Source: Ketogulonicigenium vulgare WSH-001
GTDB lineage: Bacteria > Pseudomonadota > Alphaproteobacteria > Rhodobacterales > Rhodobacteraceae
Reading direction: 5' to 3'
Length of the DNA stretch: 64,000 nt
Assembly (NCBI RefSeq): GCF_000223375.1
Contig: NC_017385.1
Coordinates: 1 to 64,000, forward strand
Shown in pieces: positions 14,812-25,235 of this stretch; the stretch's first letter is position 1, and every line of letters starts with the position of its first letter. A program made the position numbers and the translations under genes. Under the pieces are notes generated by a model, which did no database searches, was not told the origin of the DNA, and saw nothing but the letters and a program-made list of their open reading frames with translations.

Positions 14812-15767
14812 TGATTTTGATGATTTTACAGCGGCTGGGACTGGGGGTTTTGACCCTGGTCCTGGTCTCGGTGCTGGTTTTTGCCGGCACCGAAATTCTG
14901 CCGGGCGATGTGGCGGCGGCGATCCTGGGGCAGAATGCGACGCCTGAAAGCCTTGCGGCGCTGCGCGCCGATCTAGGGCTGAACGCGGGGCCGTTTGTGC
15001 GCTATTTCGCCTGGGCGGGTAGCGTGTTGCAGGGGGATCTGGGGCAATCGCTGGCGAACCGTCAGCCGGTTGCGGACCTGCTGTGGCCACGGTTCTGGAA
15101 CACGATGGCGCTGGCAGCCTATGCTGCGGTGATCGCGGTGCCTTTGGCGGTCGGCCTTGGGATTCTCAGCGCCGCATGGCGCGGATCGCTGTTTGATCGG
15201 GCGGCGAATGTGATCGCGCTGGCGACCGTGTCGCTGCCGGAATATTTCCTGGGCCTTTTGCTGATCCTGTTCCTGTCGGTGCAATTTGGCCTGCTGCCGA
15301 GCCTTGCCGATACCTATGCCGGTATGGGATTCCCCGCATGGCTGCGGGCGACCACCTTGCCGATGCTGGTGCTGGTTCTGGTGACGGTGGCGCAGATCAT
15401 GCGCATGACGCGCACCACCGTGCTGGCCGTGATGGATCAACCCTATATCGAGACCGCCTTCCTGAAGGGTCTGAAAAACGGCCGCGTCGTGCTGCGCCAT
15501 GCCGCCCCGAATGCGATTGCGCCCATCGTGAACGTGGTCGCGTTCAATATGGCCTATCTGATCGCGGGCGTCGTGCTGGTCGAGGCGATTTTCAACTATA
15601 ACGGCCTTGGCCGGTTCATGGTGGATGCGGTGTCAAAACGCGATCTGCCGATGGTGCAGGCCGCGGCGATGGTGTTTGCCGCCGTTTATGTCGTGCTGAA
15701 TATGATCGCGGATATTGCGGCTATCGCGCTGAACCCGCGTTTGCGCCATCCGCGTGTGAAAGGGTAA
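14811..15767 (+). CDS. Peptide ABC transporter permease, DppB type
   Basis: 318 residues. It overlaps the preceding stop by one base (TAATG). N-terminal LQRLGLGVLTLVLVSVLVFAG, GTEILPGDVAAAILG and the ALRADLGL region are typical of DppB/OppB, with about six helices and the EAA loop FLKGLKNGRVVLRHAAPNAI. It forms the channel with the next gene product. Confidence 0.93.
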   Translation: MILMILQRLGLGVLTLVLVSVLVFAGTEILPGDVAAAILGQNATPESLAALRADLGLNAGPFVRYFAWAGSVLQGDLGQSLANRQPVADLLWPRFWNTMALAAYAAVIAVPLAVGLGILSAAWRGSLFDRAANVIALATVSLPEYFLGLLLILFLSVQFGLLPSLADTYAGMGFPAWLRATTLPMLVLVLVTVAQIMRMTRTTVLAVMDQPYIETAFLKGLKNGRVVLRHAAPNAIAPIVNVVAFNMAYLIAGVVLVEAIFNYNGLGRFMVDAVSKRDLPMVQAAAMVFAAVYVVLNMIADIAAIALNPRLRHPRVKG

Positions 15768-15771
15768 AGCG

Positions 15772-16587
15772 ATGAAGAAGCTGACCTTTTCAGCCGTGCT
15801 TGGCATGGCCATCGTGGCGATTGCCGCATTCGGGTTCCTGTTCGGGCCGATGCTTGCGCCTTACGGTCTCGAGCAGGTCGTGGGGATGCCTTACGACGTG
15901 CCATCGGCTGCGCATCCGTTCGGGCTGGACCAGAACGGGCGGGATATGCTGTCGCGTCTGCTGCATGGCGCGCGGATGTCGATTGGCGTGTCGCTGTCGG
16001 CGGTTGTGATCTCGTTCTGCATCGGTGTGCCGCTGGGGTTCCTTGCTGCATTGCGGGGCGGCTGGCCCGATATTTTGGGCGCGCGTCTGGTGGATGTGGT
16101 GATGTCGATCCCGGTGCTGATCTCGGCGCTGGTGGTCCTGCAGGCCTTGGGCGCGAGCCTGCCGGTGCTGATCGGGACGATTGCGCTGCTGGACAGTACG
16201 CGGGTGTTTCGTTTGGCCCGCGTTGTGGCGCAGGGCGTCGTGGTGATGGATTACACCGAAGTGGCCCGCCTGCGCGGCGAAAGCACATGGTGGCTGCTGC
16301 GGCGCGAGATCCTGCCCAATGCCTTGCCGCCCTTGATGGCCGAATTTGGCATGCGGTTTTGCTTTACCTTCCTGTTCGTGGCGGGCCTGTCCTACCTCGG
16401 CCTCGGTGTGCAGCCTCCGTTTGCCGATTGGGGCGGGATGGTGCGCGATAACCAGCAGGGCGTGCTCTACGGCCTTTATGCGCCGCTGTTCCCCGCCGGT
16501 GCGATTGCGCTGGTGACGATCGGGGTCAATCTGGTGGTGGACTGGGCGCTGGCCGGTCGCACCACCGTGCAGGGGGATAATCGATGA
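15772..16587 (+). CDS. Peptide ABC transporter permease, DppC type
   Basis: 271 residues. The N-terminal helix is AVLGMAIVAIAAFGFLFGP, then HPFGLDQNGRDMLSRLLHGARMSIGVSL, the DppC/OppC signature, and the EAA loop VARLRGESTWWLLRREILPNALP. It ends with a 4-base overlap (ATGA) with the ATPase gene. Confidence 0.93.
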   Translation: MKKLTFSAVLGMAIVAIAAFGFLFGPMLAPYGLEQVVGMPYDVPSAAHPFGLDQNGRDMLSRLLHGARMSIGVSLSAVVISFCIGVPLGFLAALRGGWPDILGARLVDVVMSIPVLISALVVLQALGASLPVLIGTIALLDSTRVFRLARVVAQGVVVMDYTEVARLRGESTWWLLRREILPNALPPLMAEFGMRFCFTFLFVAGLSYLGLGVQPPFADWGGMVRDNQQGVLYGLYAPLFPAGAIALVTIGVNLVVDWALAGRTTVQGDNR

Positions 16588-18182
16588 GCGCGCATATTCT
16601 GGACATCCGCGATCTGACGGTCGAGGCGCCAAATGGCGCGGTGCTGCTGCATGGCGTGTCGCTGGATCTGGCCCCCGGCGAAGTTCTGGGGCTGATTGGC
16701 GAATCCGGTGCGGGCAAATCGACCATCGGTTTGGCTGCGATGGGTTACGGGCGCGGCGGTTGCCGCATCACCGGCGGCCAGATCAATCTGGTCGGCACCG
16801 AGATGCGCGGCGCGACCCGCAAAACGCGCGAAGCGTTGCGCGGGGCACGTATCGCCTATGTCGCGCAAAGCGCGGCGGCGGCGTTCAACCCCGCCATGCG
16901 GCTGGAACAGCAGATTTTGGAAGTGCCGCTGCTGCACGGGTTGATGGACAAATCAGCCGCGCGCGCCTGGATGATCGAGCTGTTCACCGCGCTGCAACTG
17001 CCCTCGCCGGAAACGTTTGGCGACCGCTATCCGCATCAGGTCTCGGGCGGGCAATTGCAGCGCGCGATGATCGCGATGGCGATGGCCGGCAAGCCCGATG
17101 TGATCGTGCTGGACGAGCCGACCACGGCGCTGGATGTGACGACGCAGATCGAGGTGCTGGCGCTGCTGCGCGAGGTGATCCGTCGCTATGGCACCGCCGC
17201 GCTGTATATCACGCATGATCTGGCGGTGATCGCGCAAGTGGCCGACCGCTTGATGGTGCTGCGCCACGGGCGCGAGGTGGAAACCGGCGCCACGGCGCAG
17301 ATCCTGGCCGCGCCGCAGGCGGATTATACCCGCCAATTGGTGGCCGAGCGTCAGGGGCGGTTCACCCGCAGTGCGGGCCATCAGATCGGCGCGGACGTGC
17401 TGGCGATCAGCAATGTATCCGCCTCTTACGGATCGACGCCGGTGCTGCATGATGTGTCGCTGACACTGGGGCGGGGCGAGACGCTGGCCGTCGTGGGCGA
17501 AAGCGGCTCGGGCAAATCGACCTTGGCGCGGCTGATCGTCGGGCTGCTCACCCCCACATCCGGCGATGTGCGCCTCAAAGGGCGGGCGCTGCCTGCAACC
17601 TTCCAAGCGCGCAGCAAGGATGATCTGCGGCGCATCCAGTTGATTTACCAACTGCCCGATGTGGCGCTGAACCCGCGTCAGACGGTGGCCGAGGCCATCG
17701 GGCGGCCGCTGACCTTGCTGCGCGGTCTGAAAGGCGCGGCGAAGGCGGCCGAGGTCGCACGGCTGCTGGATCTGATCGGTCTGCCGCGTGATTTCGCGGA
17801 TCGTCTGCCAAGCGCGCTGTCGGGCGGGCAAAAGCAGCGGGTCTGTATCGCGCGGGCGCTGGCGGCGGAGCCAGAGCTGGTGATCTGTGACGAGGTAACC
17901 TCGGCGCTCGATCCCTTGGTGGCCGAGGAAATCCTGACCCTCTTGCGCAAGCTGCAGGACGAGCTGGGCGTGACCTATCTGTTCATCACGCATGATCTGT
18001 CGGTGGTCGAACGTTTGGCCGATCGCGTCATGGTCATGCAGCACGGCCGTGTGGTCGAGGTGGGCGAGACCGCGGCGCTGTTTGCCACCCCGCAGGCCGC
18101 CTATACGCGCAAGCTTTTGGATGCCGTGCCGCAACTGCGCACGGATTGGCTGGATGAGGTCATGGCCAAGCGCCAGCCGTAA
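16584..18182 (+). CDS. Peptide ABC transporter ATPase, fused DppD-DppF
   Basis: 532 residues with two complete ABC domains. Domain 1 (about 1-265) has GESGAGKST, VSGGQLQRAMIAMAMAG and [10 protein letters not shown]. Domain 2 (about 270-532) has GESGSGKST, LSGGQKQRVCIARALA and a Walker B of CDEVTSALD, with Val in place of the usual Pro. A one-chain DppDF is common among peptide/nickel-family importers; the two other cassettes in this window keep the ATPases separate, so this cassette is of a different lineage. Confidence 0.94.
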   Translation: MSAHILDIRDLTVEAPNGAVLLHGVSLDLAPGEVLGLIGESGAGKSTIGLAAMGYGRGGCRITGGQINLVGTEMRGATRKTREALRGARIAYVAQSAAAAFNPAMRLEQQILEVPLLHGLMDKSAARAWMIELFTALQLPSPETFGDRYPHQVSGGQLQRAMIAMAMAGKPDVIVLDEPTTALDVTTQIEVLALLREVIRRYGTAALYITHDLAVIAQVADRLMVLRHGREVETGATAQILAAPQADYTRQLVAERQGRFTRSAGHQIGADVLAISNVSASYGSTPVLHDVSLTLGRGETLAVVGESGSGKSTLARLIVGLLTPTSGDVRLKGRALPATFQARSKDDLRRIQLIYQLPDVALNPRQTVAEAIGRPLTLLRGLKGAAKAAEVARLLDLIGLPRDFADRLPSALSGGQKQRVCIARALAAEPELVICDEVTSALDPLVAEEILTLLRKLQDELGVTYLFITHDLSVVERLADRVMVMQHGRVVEVGETAALFATPQAAYTRKLLDAVPQLRTDWLDEVMAKRQP

Positions 18183-18212
18183 TTCACTGCAAATAAAGAA
18201 TTGGTACGTGAA

Positions 18213-20213
18213 ATGACAATCGAGACGATTGAGCATATTTGGATCCCGCTGGCGGATGGCACGCGGCTGGCGGCACGGATTTTCCTGCCTGCGGGCGCGC
18301 GCAGCAAAGCCGTTCCGGCGATTTTGGAATATATCCCCTATCGCAAGCGCGACGGCACGCGCGGGCGCGATGCGCCGATGCACGGCTATTTCGCGCAGAA
18401 CGGCTATGCGGCTGTGCGCGTCGATATGCGCGGTGCAGGCGATTCAGATGGCCATATGGCCGATGAATATCTGCTGCAGGAACAAGATGATGCGCTGGAA
18501 GTGATCGCATGGATCGCGGCGCAGGACTGGTGCGACGGCAATGTCGGCATGATGGGGAAAAGCTGGTCGGGCTTTAACTGTTTGCAGGTCGCTGCGCGCC
18601 GCCCGCCGGCATTGAAAGCGATCCTGACCGCCTATTCCACCGATGACCGTTTCCGCGATGACATCCATTATATGGGTGGCAATCTGCTGAATGATAACCT
18701 GTGGTGGGGCTCGATCATGCTGGCCTATCAGGCGCGGCCGCTGGACCCGGAAACGGCGGGCGCGGGCTGGCGCGATGCTTGGCTGAAACGGATCGAAGAC
18801 ATGCCGTTCTTCCCCGCGATCTGGGCGCAGCATCAGCGCTATGATGACTACTGGAAACATGGCTCGGTGCAGGAAGACTGGTCGGCCATTCAGGTTCCGG
18901 TGATGGTGATCGGCGGTTGGGCCGACAGCTACACGAATTCGGTGCCGCGCCTTTTGGCCAATTTGCAGGTGCCCAGCCGTGGCATCATCGGGCCTTGGGG
19001 CCATATCTATCCGCATGACGGCGTGCCCGGACCGGCGATCGGTTTCCTGCAAGAGGCGGTGCGCTGGTGGGATCACTGGCTGAAAGGCGCAGATACCGGC
19101 GTCATGGACGAGCCGCAGTTGCGTGCCTTTATCAATGATGCGGTGGTGCCTGTGGGCACGCGCACGGACCAGCCCGGCAAATGGGTCGGCGAGGCAGCGT
19201 GGCCCAGCGATCAGATTGCGGACAAGCTGTTGCATCTGGGGGCGGGTGGCCGTTTGACGGAAACTGCGGGCGTTGCCGCGCAGCTGCCGGTGAAATCGCC
19301 GCAGGATCATGGCCGCGCGGCGGGCGAGTGGATGGGCACCGGCTGCGTTGGCGAGATGCCGACCGATCAGCGTCTGGACGATGGCGGGTCGCTGAATTTC
19401 GACACGGATGTGCTGGAGGATGCGGTCGAGATCCTCGGCGCGCCTGTGGTCCGGCTGAAGCTGTCAGCGGATGCGCCGGTGGCGCAGATTGTGGTGCGAC
19501 TGTCGGATGTGCTGCCCTCGGGCGAGGTGCTGCGGGTGTCCTATCAGGTGCTGAACCTGACGCACCGCGATAGCCACGAGAACCCGCAGGCGCTGGTGCC
19601 GGGGCAGGATTATATGGTGCCGGTCACGCTGTCGGCCTGCGGGCATCGTTTCGCGCCGGGGCATAAGATCCGGGTGTCGATCGGCACCGCCTATTGGCCG
19701 ATGATCTGGCCTGCGCCCTATGCGGCGACGGTGACGGTGGATACGGGTGGCTCGGCGATCAGCCTGCCGGTGCGGATGGGCGGCGATGGCGCGGTTGCGT
19801 TCGATGCGCCCGCGCATGGGCCTGCGGTGCCGATAACCCAAGTTGACCCGGGCATGACCGCGCGCTCGTTCAGCTTTGACGCGATCACCGGCCTTGCCAC
19901 CTATGTGACCGAGGGGCGCGGCGGCCTCTTTGGCGAGGGCGTGGTGCGCTTTGACGAGATCGGCACCACCATCGCCCATAACCTGCGGCGCGAGCTGACC
20001 ATTGATCCGCGCGATCCGCTATCGGCGCGCTATGTGCTGCGGCAAAGCTATGATCTGGGGCGTGAAGGCTGGCAAACGCGCAGCGAGATCACCACCGAGA
20101 TGACCTGCGATCTGGAAAATTTCTATATCGCGGGCGCATTGGTGGCGTTCGAGAATGGCACCGAGGTTGCGCGGCGCACATGGCACGAGACCATCGCCCG
20201 CGATCTGATGTAA
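18213..20213 (+). CDS. CocE/NonD family hydrolase (X-Pro dipeptidyl-peptidase S15 type)
   Basis: 666 residues from the ATG at 18213; the TTG at 18201 is also in frame. An alpha/beta-hydrolase domain contains the nucleophile motif GKSWSG with Ser117, Asp in GGWADSYTNS and His in GPWGHIYPHD. The C-terminal jelly-roll domain is typical of S15 (VVRLSDVLPSGEVLRVSYQVLNLTHR with RFAPGHKIRVSIGTAYWP in the full chain). The family includes X-Pro dipeptidyl peptidases, acyl-ester and glutaryl-amide hydrolases. With no signal peptide it acts in the cytoplasm, probably cleaving what the adjacent importer brings in. Confidence 0.88.
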   Translation: MTIETIEHIWIPLADGTRLAARIFLPAGARSKAVPAILEYIPYRKRDGTRGRDAPMHGYFAQNGYAAVRVDMRGAGDSDGHMADEYLLQEQDDALEVIAWIAAQDWCDGNVGMMGKSWSGFNCLQVAARRPPALKAILTAYSTDDRFRDDIHYMGGNLLNDNLWWGSIMLAYQARPLDPETAGAGWRDAWLKRIEDMPFFPAIWAQHQRYDDYWKHGSVQEDWSAIQVPVMVIGGWADSYTNSVPRLLANLQVPSRGIIGPWGHIYPHDGVPGPAIGFLQEAVRWWDHWLKGADTGVMDEPQLRAFINDAVVPVGTRTDQPGKWVGEAAWPSDQIADKLLHLGAGGRLTETAGVAAQLPVKSPQDHGRAAGEWMGTGCVGEMPTDQRLDDGGSLNFDTDVLEDAVEILGAPVVRLKLSADAPVAQIVVRLSDVLPSGEVLRVSYQVLNLTHRDSHENPQALVPGQDYMVPVTLSACGHRFAPGHKIRVSIGTAYWPMIWPAPYAATVTVDTGGSAISLPVRMGGDGAVAFDAPAHGPAVPITQVDPGMTARSFSFDAITGLATYVTEGRGGLFGEGVVRFDEIGTTIAHNLRRELTIDPRDPLSARYVLRQSYDLGREGWQTRSEITTEMTCDLENFYIAGALVAFENGTEVARRTWHETIARDLM

Positions 20214-20216
20214 GGC

Positions 20217-20244
20217 AAAAGGCGGCTCCAAGGGCCGCCTTTTT
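20217..20244. terminator. Bidirectional terminator between convergent operons
   Basis: AAAAGGCGGC (20217-20226) and GCCGCCTTTT (20234-20243) with a 7-base loop and T tracts on both strands. It separates the CocE gene from the GAF gene that ends at 20244. Confidence 0.9.
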
Positions 20245-20795
20245 CATAACCCCTCGAGGTTAGGCGTCAGGTCGATACTGGCCCCTTTGCCGTGGAAGGT
20301 GGCGTGTTCGGCCCCCTCAAGATGCAGCAGCAAAAAGGCGAGGGTGACGACAGGTTGCCATTCCATCGCGCCCGCGACGACCTCGGGCGCATAGGTGCCC
20401 GCCGTTGACAGCAGGTTCATCGTGCCGATGACGCGGCCATCGGCGATGGCGGGGATGTTCATATTGGCGCTAAAGCCGAGATCTTCGATCTTTTGCCAAT
20501 CGAAAAAGGCAGCGGCGAATTCGGCGACGGTATTCGACACGAAAGGCCGCTGGCCGAGGATCACCGTGTCATAATAGACGTTGCGGTCGACGCGTTTGAA
20601 ATTGCCGGTGCCGTAAGCCTCGGGATTTTCAGAAAAAACGCGGCGCGTGCGCATGTTCGGCAGATCGTAGACCGAGGCCGTCGTCAGGCCCGAAGGCGCA
20701 ATGGCCGTGACGCCCGCGCGCGCATAGTCAAAGACGCGCGCGGCGGCATCTTCGCCAGCGGCTAATTGCAGCGCATGAGAGAGGTCGGGTTTCAT
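20244..20795 (-). CDS. GAF-domain protein
   Basis: 183 residues; almost the whole chain is one GAF-like fold: VFDYARAGVTAIAPSG, VFSENPEAYGTGNFKRVDR, FDWQKIEDLGFSANMNIPAI and GRVIGTMNLLSTAGTYAPE, the last being the usual GAF core. There is no attached output domain. It is last in the long leftward operon, 9 bases after the ATPase gene. It may sense a small molecule linked to the transported substrate, or, as for some stand-alone GAF proteins, be an enzyme such as a sulfoxide reductase. Function is unknown. Confidence 0.7.
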   Translation of the reverse strand: MKPDLSHALQLAAGEDAAARVFDYARAGVTAIAPSGLTTASVYDLPNMRTRRVFSENPEAYGTGNFKRVDRNVYYDTVILGQRPFVSNTVAEFAAAFFDWQKIEDLGFSANMNIPAIADGRVIGTMNLLSTAGTYAPEVVAGAMEWQPVVTLAFLLLHLEGAEHATFHGKGASIDLTPNLEGL

Positions 20796-20804
20796 CGCTT
20801 TGTC

Positions 20805-21614
20805 CTAATAAGGGGCGCCCGCGCGGATCGCATCGCGCAGCGCAAGTTCGTCATCGGTGACCACCGGCACGGCGCCGATCAATTGGCGGGTATAATCGGC
20901 CTGCGGATTGGTGAAAATCTGCTCGACCGTACCGCTTTCGACCATGCGGCCACGTTGGAACACGCTGACAGTGGTGGAAATCGCGCGCACCACGGCAAGG
21001 TCATGGGTGATGAACAGATAGGTCAGGCCGCGCTCGCGCCGCAGATTGTCGAGCAGCCGCAGCACGCGCGCCTGCACCAGCACATCAAGGGCCGAGGTCG
21101 GCTCGTCCAGCACGATCAGGTCAGGCTCGCAGGCCAGCGCCCGGGCAATGGCGACGCGCTGCCGCTGTCCACCCGACAGGCCGCGCGGCGAACGCGTGGC
21201 GAATTCCGCGCCAAGGCCGACTTCCTCAAGCAGATCGGCGACGCGTTTGTCGCGCCCTGCGCGTGGGCCGATGTCATGCACATCCAGCGGCAGGCGCACC
21301 GAGGCGCCAATGCTGAGGCGCGGGTTCAGCGCCGAGAGCGGGTTTTGCTGCACCAATTGGATCGCGCGGCGCTGGGATTTGATGCGATGTTCCGGCAAGG
21401 TCTGATTGTTAAAGACAATCTCGCCAGTCGTTTTTTGCATCAGGCCGAGGATCAGGTTCGCGAGCGTGGTCTTGCCCGATCCGCTTTCGCCGACGATGGC
21501 ATGGCAGCCGCCGCGCGTGAATTTTTGCGCAACATTTTGCAGCGCATGGACGGGGCCAGAGGCGGTTTCAAAGCTTTTGCCAAGGCCGATGGTCTCTAGG
21601 ATGATATCGTTCAT
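20805..21614 (-). CDS. Peptide ABC transporter ATPase, DppF type
   Basis: 269 residues. GESGSGKTT, LSGGQRQRVAIARALA, VLDEPTSALD and the H-loop THDL are present; the C-terminal FTNPQADYTRQLIGAVP is typical of oligopeptide ATPases. It starts one base after the stop of the DppD gene. Confidence 0.94.
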   Translation of the reverse strand: MNDIILETIGLGKSFETASGPVHALQNVAQKFTRGGCHAIVGESGSGKTTLANLILGLMQKTTGEIVFNNQTLPEHRIKSQRRAIQLVQQNPLSALNPRLSIGASVRLPLDVHDIGPRAGRDKRVADLLEEVGLGAEFATRSPRGLSGGQRQRVAIARALACEPDLIVLDEPTSALDVLVQARVLRLLDNLRRERGLTYLFITHDLAVVRAISTTVSVFQRGRMVESGTVEQIFTNPQADYTRQLIGAVPVVTDDELALRDAIRAGAPY

Positions 21615-21615
21615 A

Positions 21616-22500
<885 letters not shown>

Positions 22501-22504
22501 TGGA

Positions 22505-23359
22505 TTATTTCCCCGCATCAAAGGCTTCGCGCAGGCCATCGCCCAGCAGGTTGAACCCCAGCACCACGATCAAAATGGCGATGCCCGGAAACAGCGACAG
22601 CCACCAGCTATCGGGCATGTATTTCGCGCCATCGGCCACCATGGCACCAAGGTCGGGGGTCGGGGGCTGCACGCCCAGGCCCAGGAACGACAGCGAGGCC
22701 GCCATCAGGATCACAAAGCCCACATCGATGGTCATTTTGGTGATGATCGTCGGCAGGCAGTTGGGCAGAATTTCGCGAAACAGGATATGGAAGGTCGAGG
22801 CGCCGATCGTCTCGGCGGCGAGGACATAGCCTTCTTGGGCTTCGGCGCGGGTGACCGAATAGATCAGGCGCGCATACCATGTCCACCACAGCGCGGTGAT
22901 GGCGATCATGCCGTTCAGCAGCGTCGGCTCCATAAAGCCCATGATGGCCATGGCAAAGACAAGCGGCGGGACGGCGAGGAAAATATCCGTCAGGCGCATC
23001 AGCAGATATTCCGTCCAGCCGCCTTTATAGCCCGCCAAAAGGCCGACGGCGATCCCGACGGGAACCGAGGTCACCAGCACCACCGCCGCCATGATCAGGG
23101 CGAGGCGAAAGCCGAAGATGATCCGTGTCACCTGATCGCGGCCCATCGGATCGGTACCCGCCCAATGCGCGGCGCTGGGGGCCTGGTTCATCGCGGCGAA
23201 ATCGCCAATCGGGCCGACATGGGTCGGATAGGGGGTGATGATATTCGCAAGCGCCGCCAGCGCCACGATCACCACGACGATGATCAGGCCGATGACCGAC
23301 ATCGGGCTGGCAAAGAAGGCCGTCCAGCCGGGCGAGCGGGTGATATTGGAAAGCTGCAT
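22505..23359 (-). CDS. Peptide ABC transporter permease, DppC type
   Basis: 284 residues. GTDPMGRDQVTRIIFGFRLAL is the DppC signature and ETIGASTFHILFREILPN the EAA loop. Six hydrophobic segments are visible. Starts 4 bases after the DppB gene. Confidence 0.93.
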   Translation of the reverse strand: MQLSNITRSPGWTAFFASPMSVIGLIIVVVIVALAALANIITPYPTHVGPIGDFAAMNQAPSAAHWAGTDPMGRDQVTRIIFGFRLALIMAAVVLVTSVPVGIAVGLLAGYKGGWTEYLLMRLTDIFLAVPPLVFAMAIMGFMEPTLLNGMIAITALWWTWYARLIYSVTRAEAQEGYVLAAETIGASTFHILFREILPNCLPTIITKMTIDVGFVILMAASLSFLGLGVQPPTPDLGAMVADGAKYMPDSWWLSLFPGIAILIVVLGFNLLGDGLREAFDAGK

Positions 23360-23363
23360 AAGA

Positions 23364-24380
23364 TCAGGCCCTTCGCGGCGATAGGCGGATGCGCGGGTTC
23401 ACAAGGGTCACCAGCAGATCGACAAGGATGTTCATAATCAAGAAGGCGGCGGCGATGATCAGCACGGTGCCGACAATGGCATCTAGATCTTTGCGCAAGA
23501 TCACCTCGACGCCGTAGCGCGACAGGCCGGGCCAGCCGAAGACCTTTTCGACCAGAAATGCGTTCCCCAAGAGGGCCGCGAATTCAAGGCCGAGGATGGT
23601 CAGTGTCGGGATAAAGGCCGGACGAAAGGCATAGCGCCATGCGATGCGACCCGGTTTCACGCCATAGGCGCGCACCATTTCGGTATAGGGGCGCTGATAG
23701 GTCTCGATCATATTCGAGCGTGTCAGCCGCGCGCATTGGCCGATCCCCGACAGGGCCAGCGCCAGTGCGGGCAGCACCATATGATAGAGTGCGTTCAAAA
23801 AGGCGCGCGGATCACCGGCGATCCAGGTGTCGATCAGCATAAAGCCGGTGACGACCGCAGGCCGCATAGATGTCGCGATCTGTCCCTCCAGCGGAAAGAC
23901 CGGCCAGATATAGCCCAGCGACAGTTGCAGCACGACGCCCCAGACAAAGGCGGGGGTGCAAATCGCAATCAGCGACAGAATGCGGCCCGCATTATCGGGC
24001 CATTTGCCCTGATAGCGTGCGGAAATCACCCCCAGCGGCAGGCCCAGCAGCACCATCAGCAGGGCCGAGATGAGGATTAGCTCGAGCGTTGGCGGCAGGA
24101 ATTGCGCGATATCGGTGGTGACGGGGCGGTTGGTATAGAGGGAATGCCCAAGGTCGCCCTGCGCCACGGATTTCACGTATTCGATATATTGCATCGGCAG
24201 CGGGTCGTTCAGATGGCGCGCTTCGCGCATCGCCTCGACCTGTGCGGCGGTGGCATTGGGGCCAAGGGCGATGCGGGCGGGATCGCCCGGCATGATACGC
24301 GCGATGGAAAAGATCACGATCGACACGCCCAACAGCGCGACGAGGGCCGAGACCAGTCTGGAGATATAAGCGTTCTGCAT
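23364..24380 (-). CDS. Peptide ABC transporter permease, DppB type
   Basis: 338 residues. SRLVSALVALLGVSIVIFSI, then RIMPGDPARIALGPNATAAQ and MREARHLNDPLPMQYIEYV are the typical N-terminal features, and MVRAYGVKPGRIAWRYAFRP is the EAA loop. It follows the racemase gene by 9 bases. Confidence 0.93.
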   Translation of the reverse strand: MQNAYISRLVSALVALLGVSIVIFSIARIMPGDPARIALGPNATAAQVEAMREARHLNDPLPMQYIEYVKSVAQGDLGHSLYTNRPVTTDIAQFLPPTLELILISALLMVLLGLPLGVISARYQGKWPDNAGRILSLIAICTPAFVWGVVLQLSLGYIWPVFPLEGQIATSMRPAVVTGFMLIDTWIAGDPRAFLNALYHMVLPALALALSGIGQCARLTRSNMIETYQRPYTEMVRAYGVKPGRIAWRYAFRPAFIPTLTILGLEFAALLGNAFLVEKVFGWPGLSRYGVEVILRKDLDAIVGTVLIIAAAFLIMNILVDLLVTLVNPRIRLSPRRA

Positions 24381-24389
24381 CAGGGGCCT

Positions 24390-25178
24390 CTAGGTCAGGA
24401 GAATGCGGTTGCCGACGCTGACCGGCCCTTGGAACAGGCCGAAACGGTCGATTTCATCTTCGGGGGGCGGCTCGCAACTGCCGACACGGCTGGGCACCCA
24501 GCCAAGCTGCCGCTTGAGCCCCGCCAGATGTTCCGCCAGTTTAAAGGGCGCGCTGACCGCGTCGATCACCGGCACGCCGAGGATCTGCTGCGCTTCCTCG
24601 TGAAAGCCGAATTCGCAGGTGCAGCCCAGCAAGATCGCCTCGGCGCCATCCTCGTCAATGGCGCGGCGGCCCTGTTCGATAATGGCGCGGGCGGTGGCAT
24701 TTGGATCTTTTTGCAGGCTCTCGACCCCGATTTGCAGATCGCGCATCGAGGCAAGGCGGTGCGCCGCGCCATATTCGCGGATGCGGTCGGTCATCTGGTC
24801 GATGCATTTGCGGCGGGTCACCAGCACGGAAAAGCGGTTCGCCACGGTCGTGGCCAGTTGCACGGCCGCCAGCATCGGTCCGATGACATGGGTGCGGCCC
24901 GAGACCTCGCGCGCCTCTTTCACGGCGGGGTCATAGAAACAGCCGACGACCATTGCGTCAAAGTCGCGCTGCCCCGCATCGCGGGCAAGGCCGACGATGG
25001 CGGGATAGGTCAGCGCCTCGTAGGCGCGGTATTCGACATGGGTCAGGCGACCCGCGAGCGAGAGCGAGACAACCTCGACCTCGGTATCTTTGGCTTTGAT
25101 GGCGGAAAGTACGTCGGCGATGGGCTGATCATAGGCCTCCCAACCGACGGTATTCACCCATAAGATGCGCGCGCCCAT
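24390..25178 (-). CDS. Aspartate/glutamate/hydantoin racemase family protein
   Basis: 262 residues. The two catalytic cysteines of the family are seen at C80 (VVGCFYDPA) and C186 (LLGCTCEFGF). N-terminal ILWVNTVG and GPMLAAVQLA resemble HyuE-type hydantoin racemases more than MurI. The enzyme would racemise a 5-substituted hydantoin or an amino acid derivative, matching the hyuA-hyuB genes of the same operon. It lies between the binding-protein gene and its permeases, an unusual place that suggests a tie between uptake and racemisation. Confidence 0.82.
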   Translation of the reverse strand: MGARILWVNTVGWEAYDQPIADVLSAIKAKDTEVEVVSLSLAGRLTHVEYRAYEALTYPAIVGLARDAGQRDFDAMVVGCFYDPAVKEAREVSGRTHVIGPMLAAVQLATTVANRFSVLVTRRKCIDQMTDRIREYGAAHRLASMRDLQIGVESLQKDPNATARAIIEQGRRAIDEDGAEAILLGCTCEFGFHEEAQQILGVPVIDAVSAPFKLAEHLAGLKRQLGWVPSRVGSCEPPPEDEIDRFGLFQGPVSVGNRILLT

Positions 25179-25203
25179 GACTTTACCTTTGACTTGTGGG
25201 GAA

Positions 25204-25229
25204 TGGCGGCCCCGAGGGTGGGGCCGCCA
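25204..25229 (-). other. Intergenic hairpin after the binding-protein gene
   Basis: TGGCGGCCCC and GGGGCCGCCA, perfect 10-base arms with a 6-base loop, 7 bases past the stop at 25236. There is no T tract. In binding-protein operons such a hairpin often protects the upstream transcript and lowers expression of downstream genes. Confidence 0.6.
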
Positions 25230-25235
25230 CAGGTG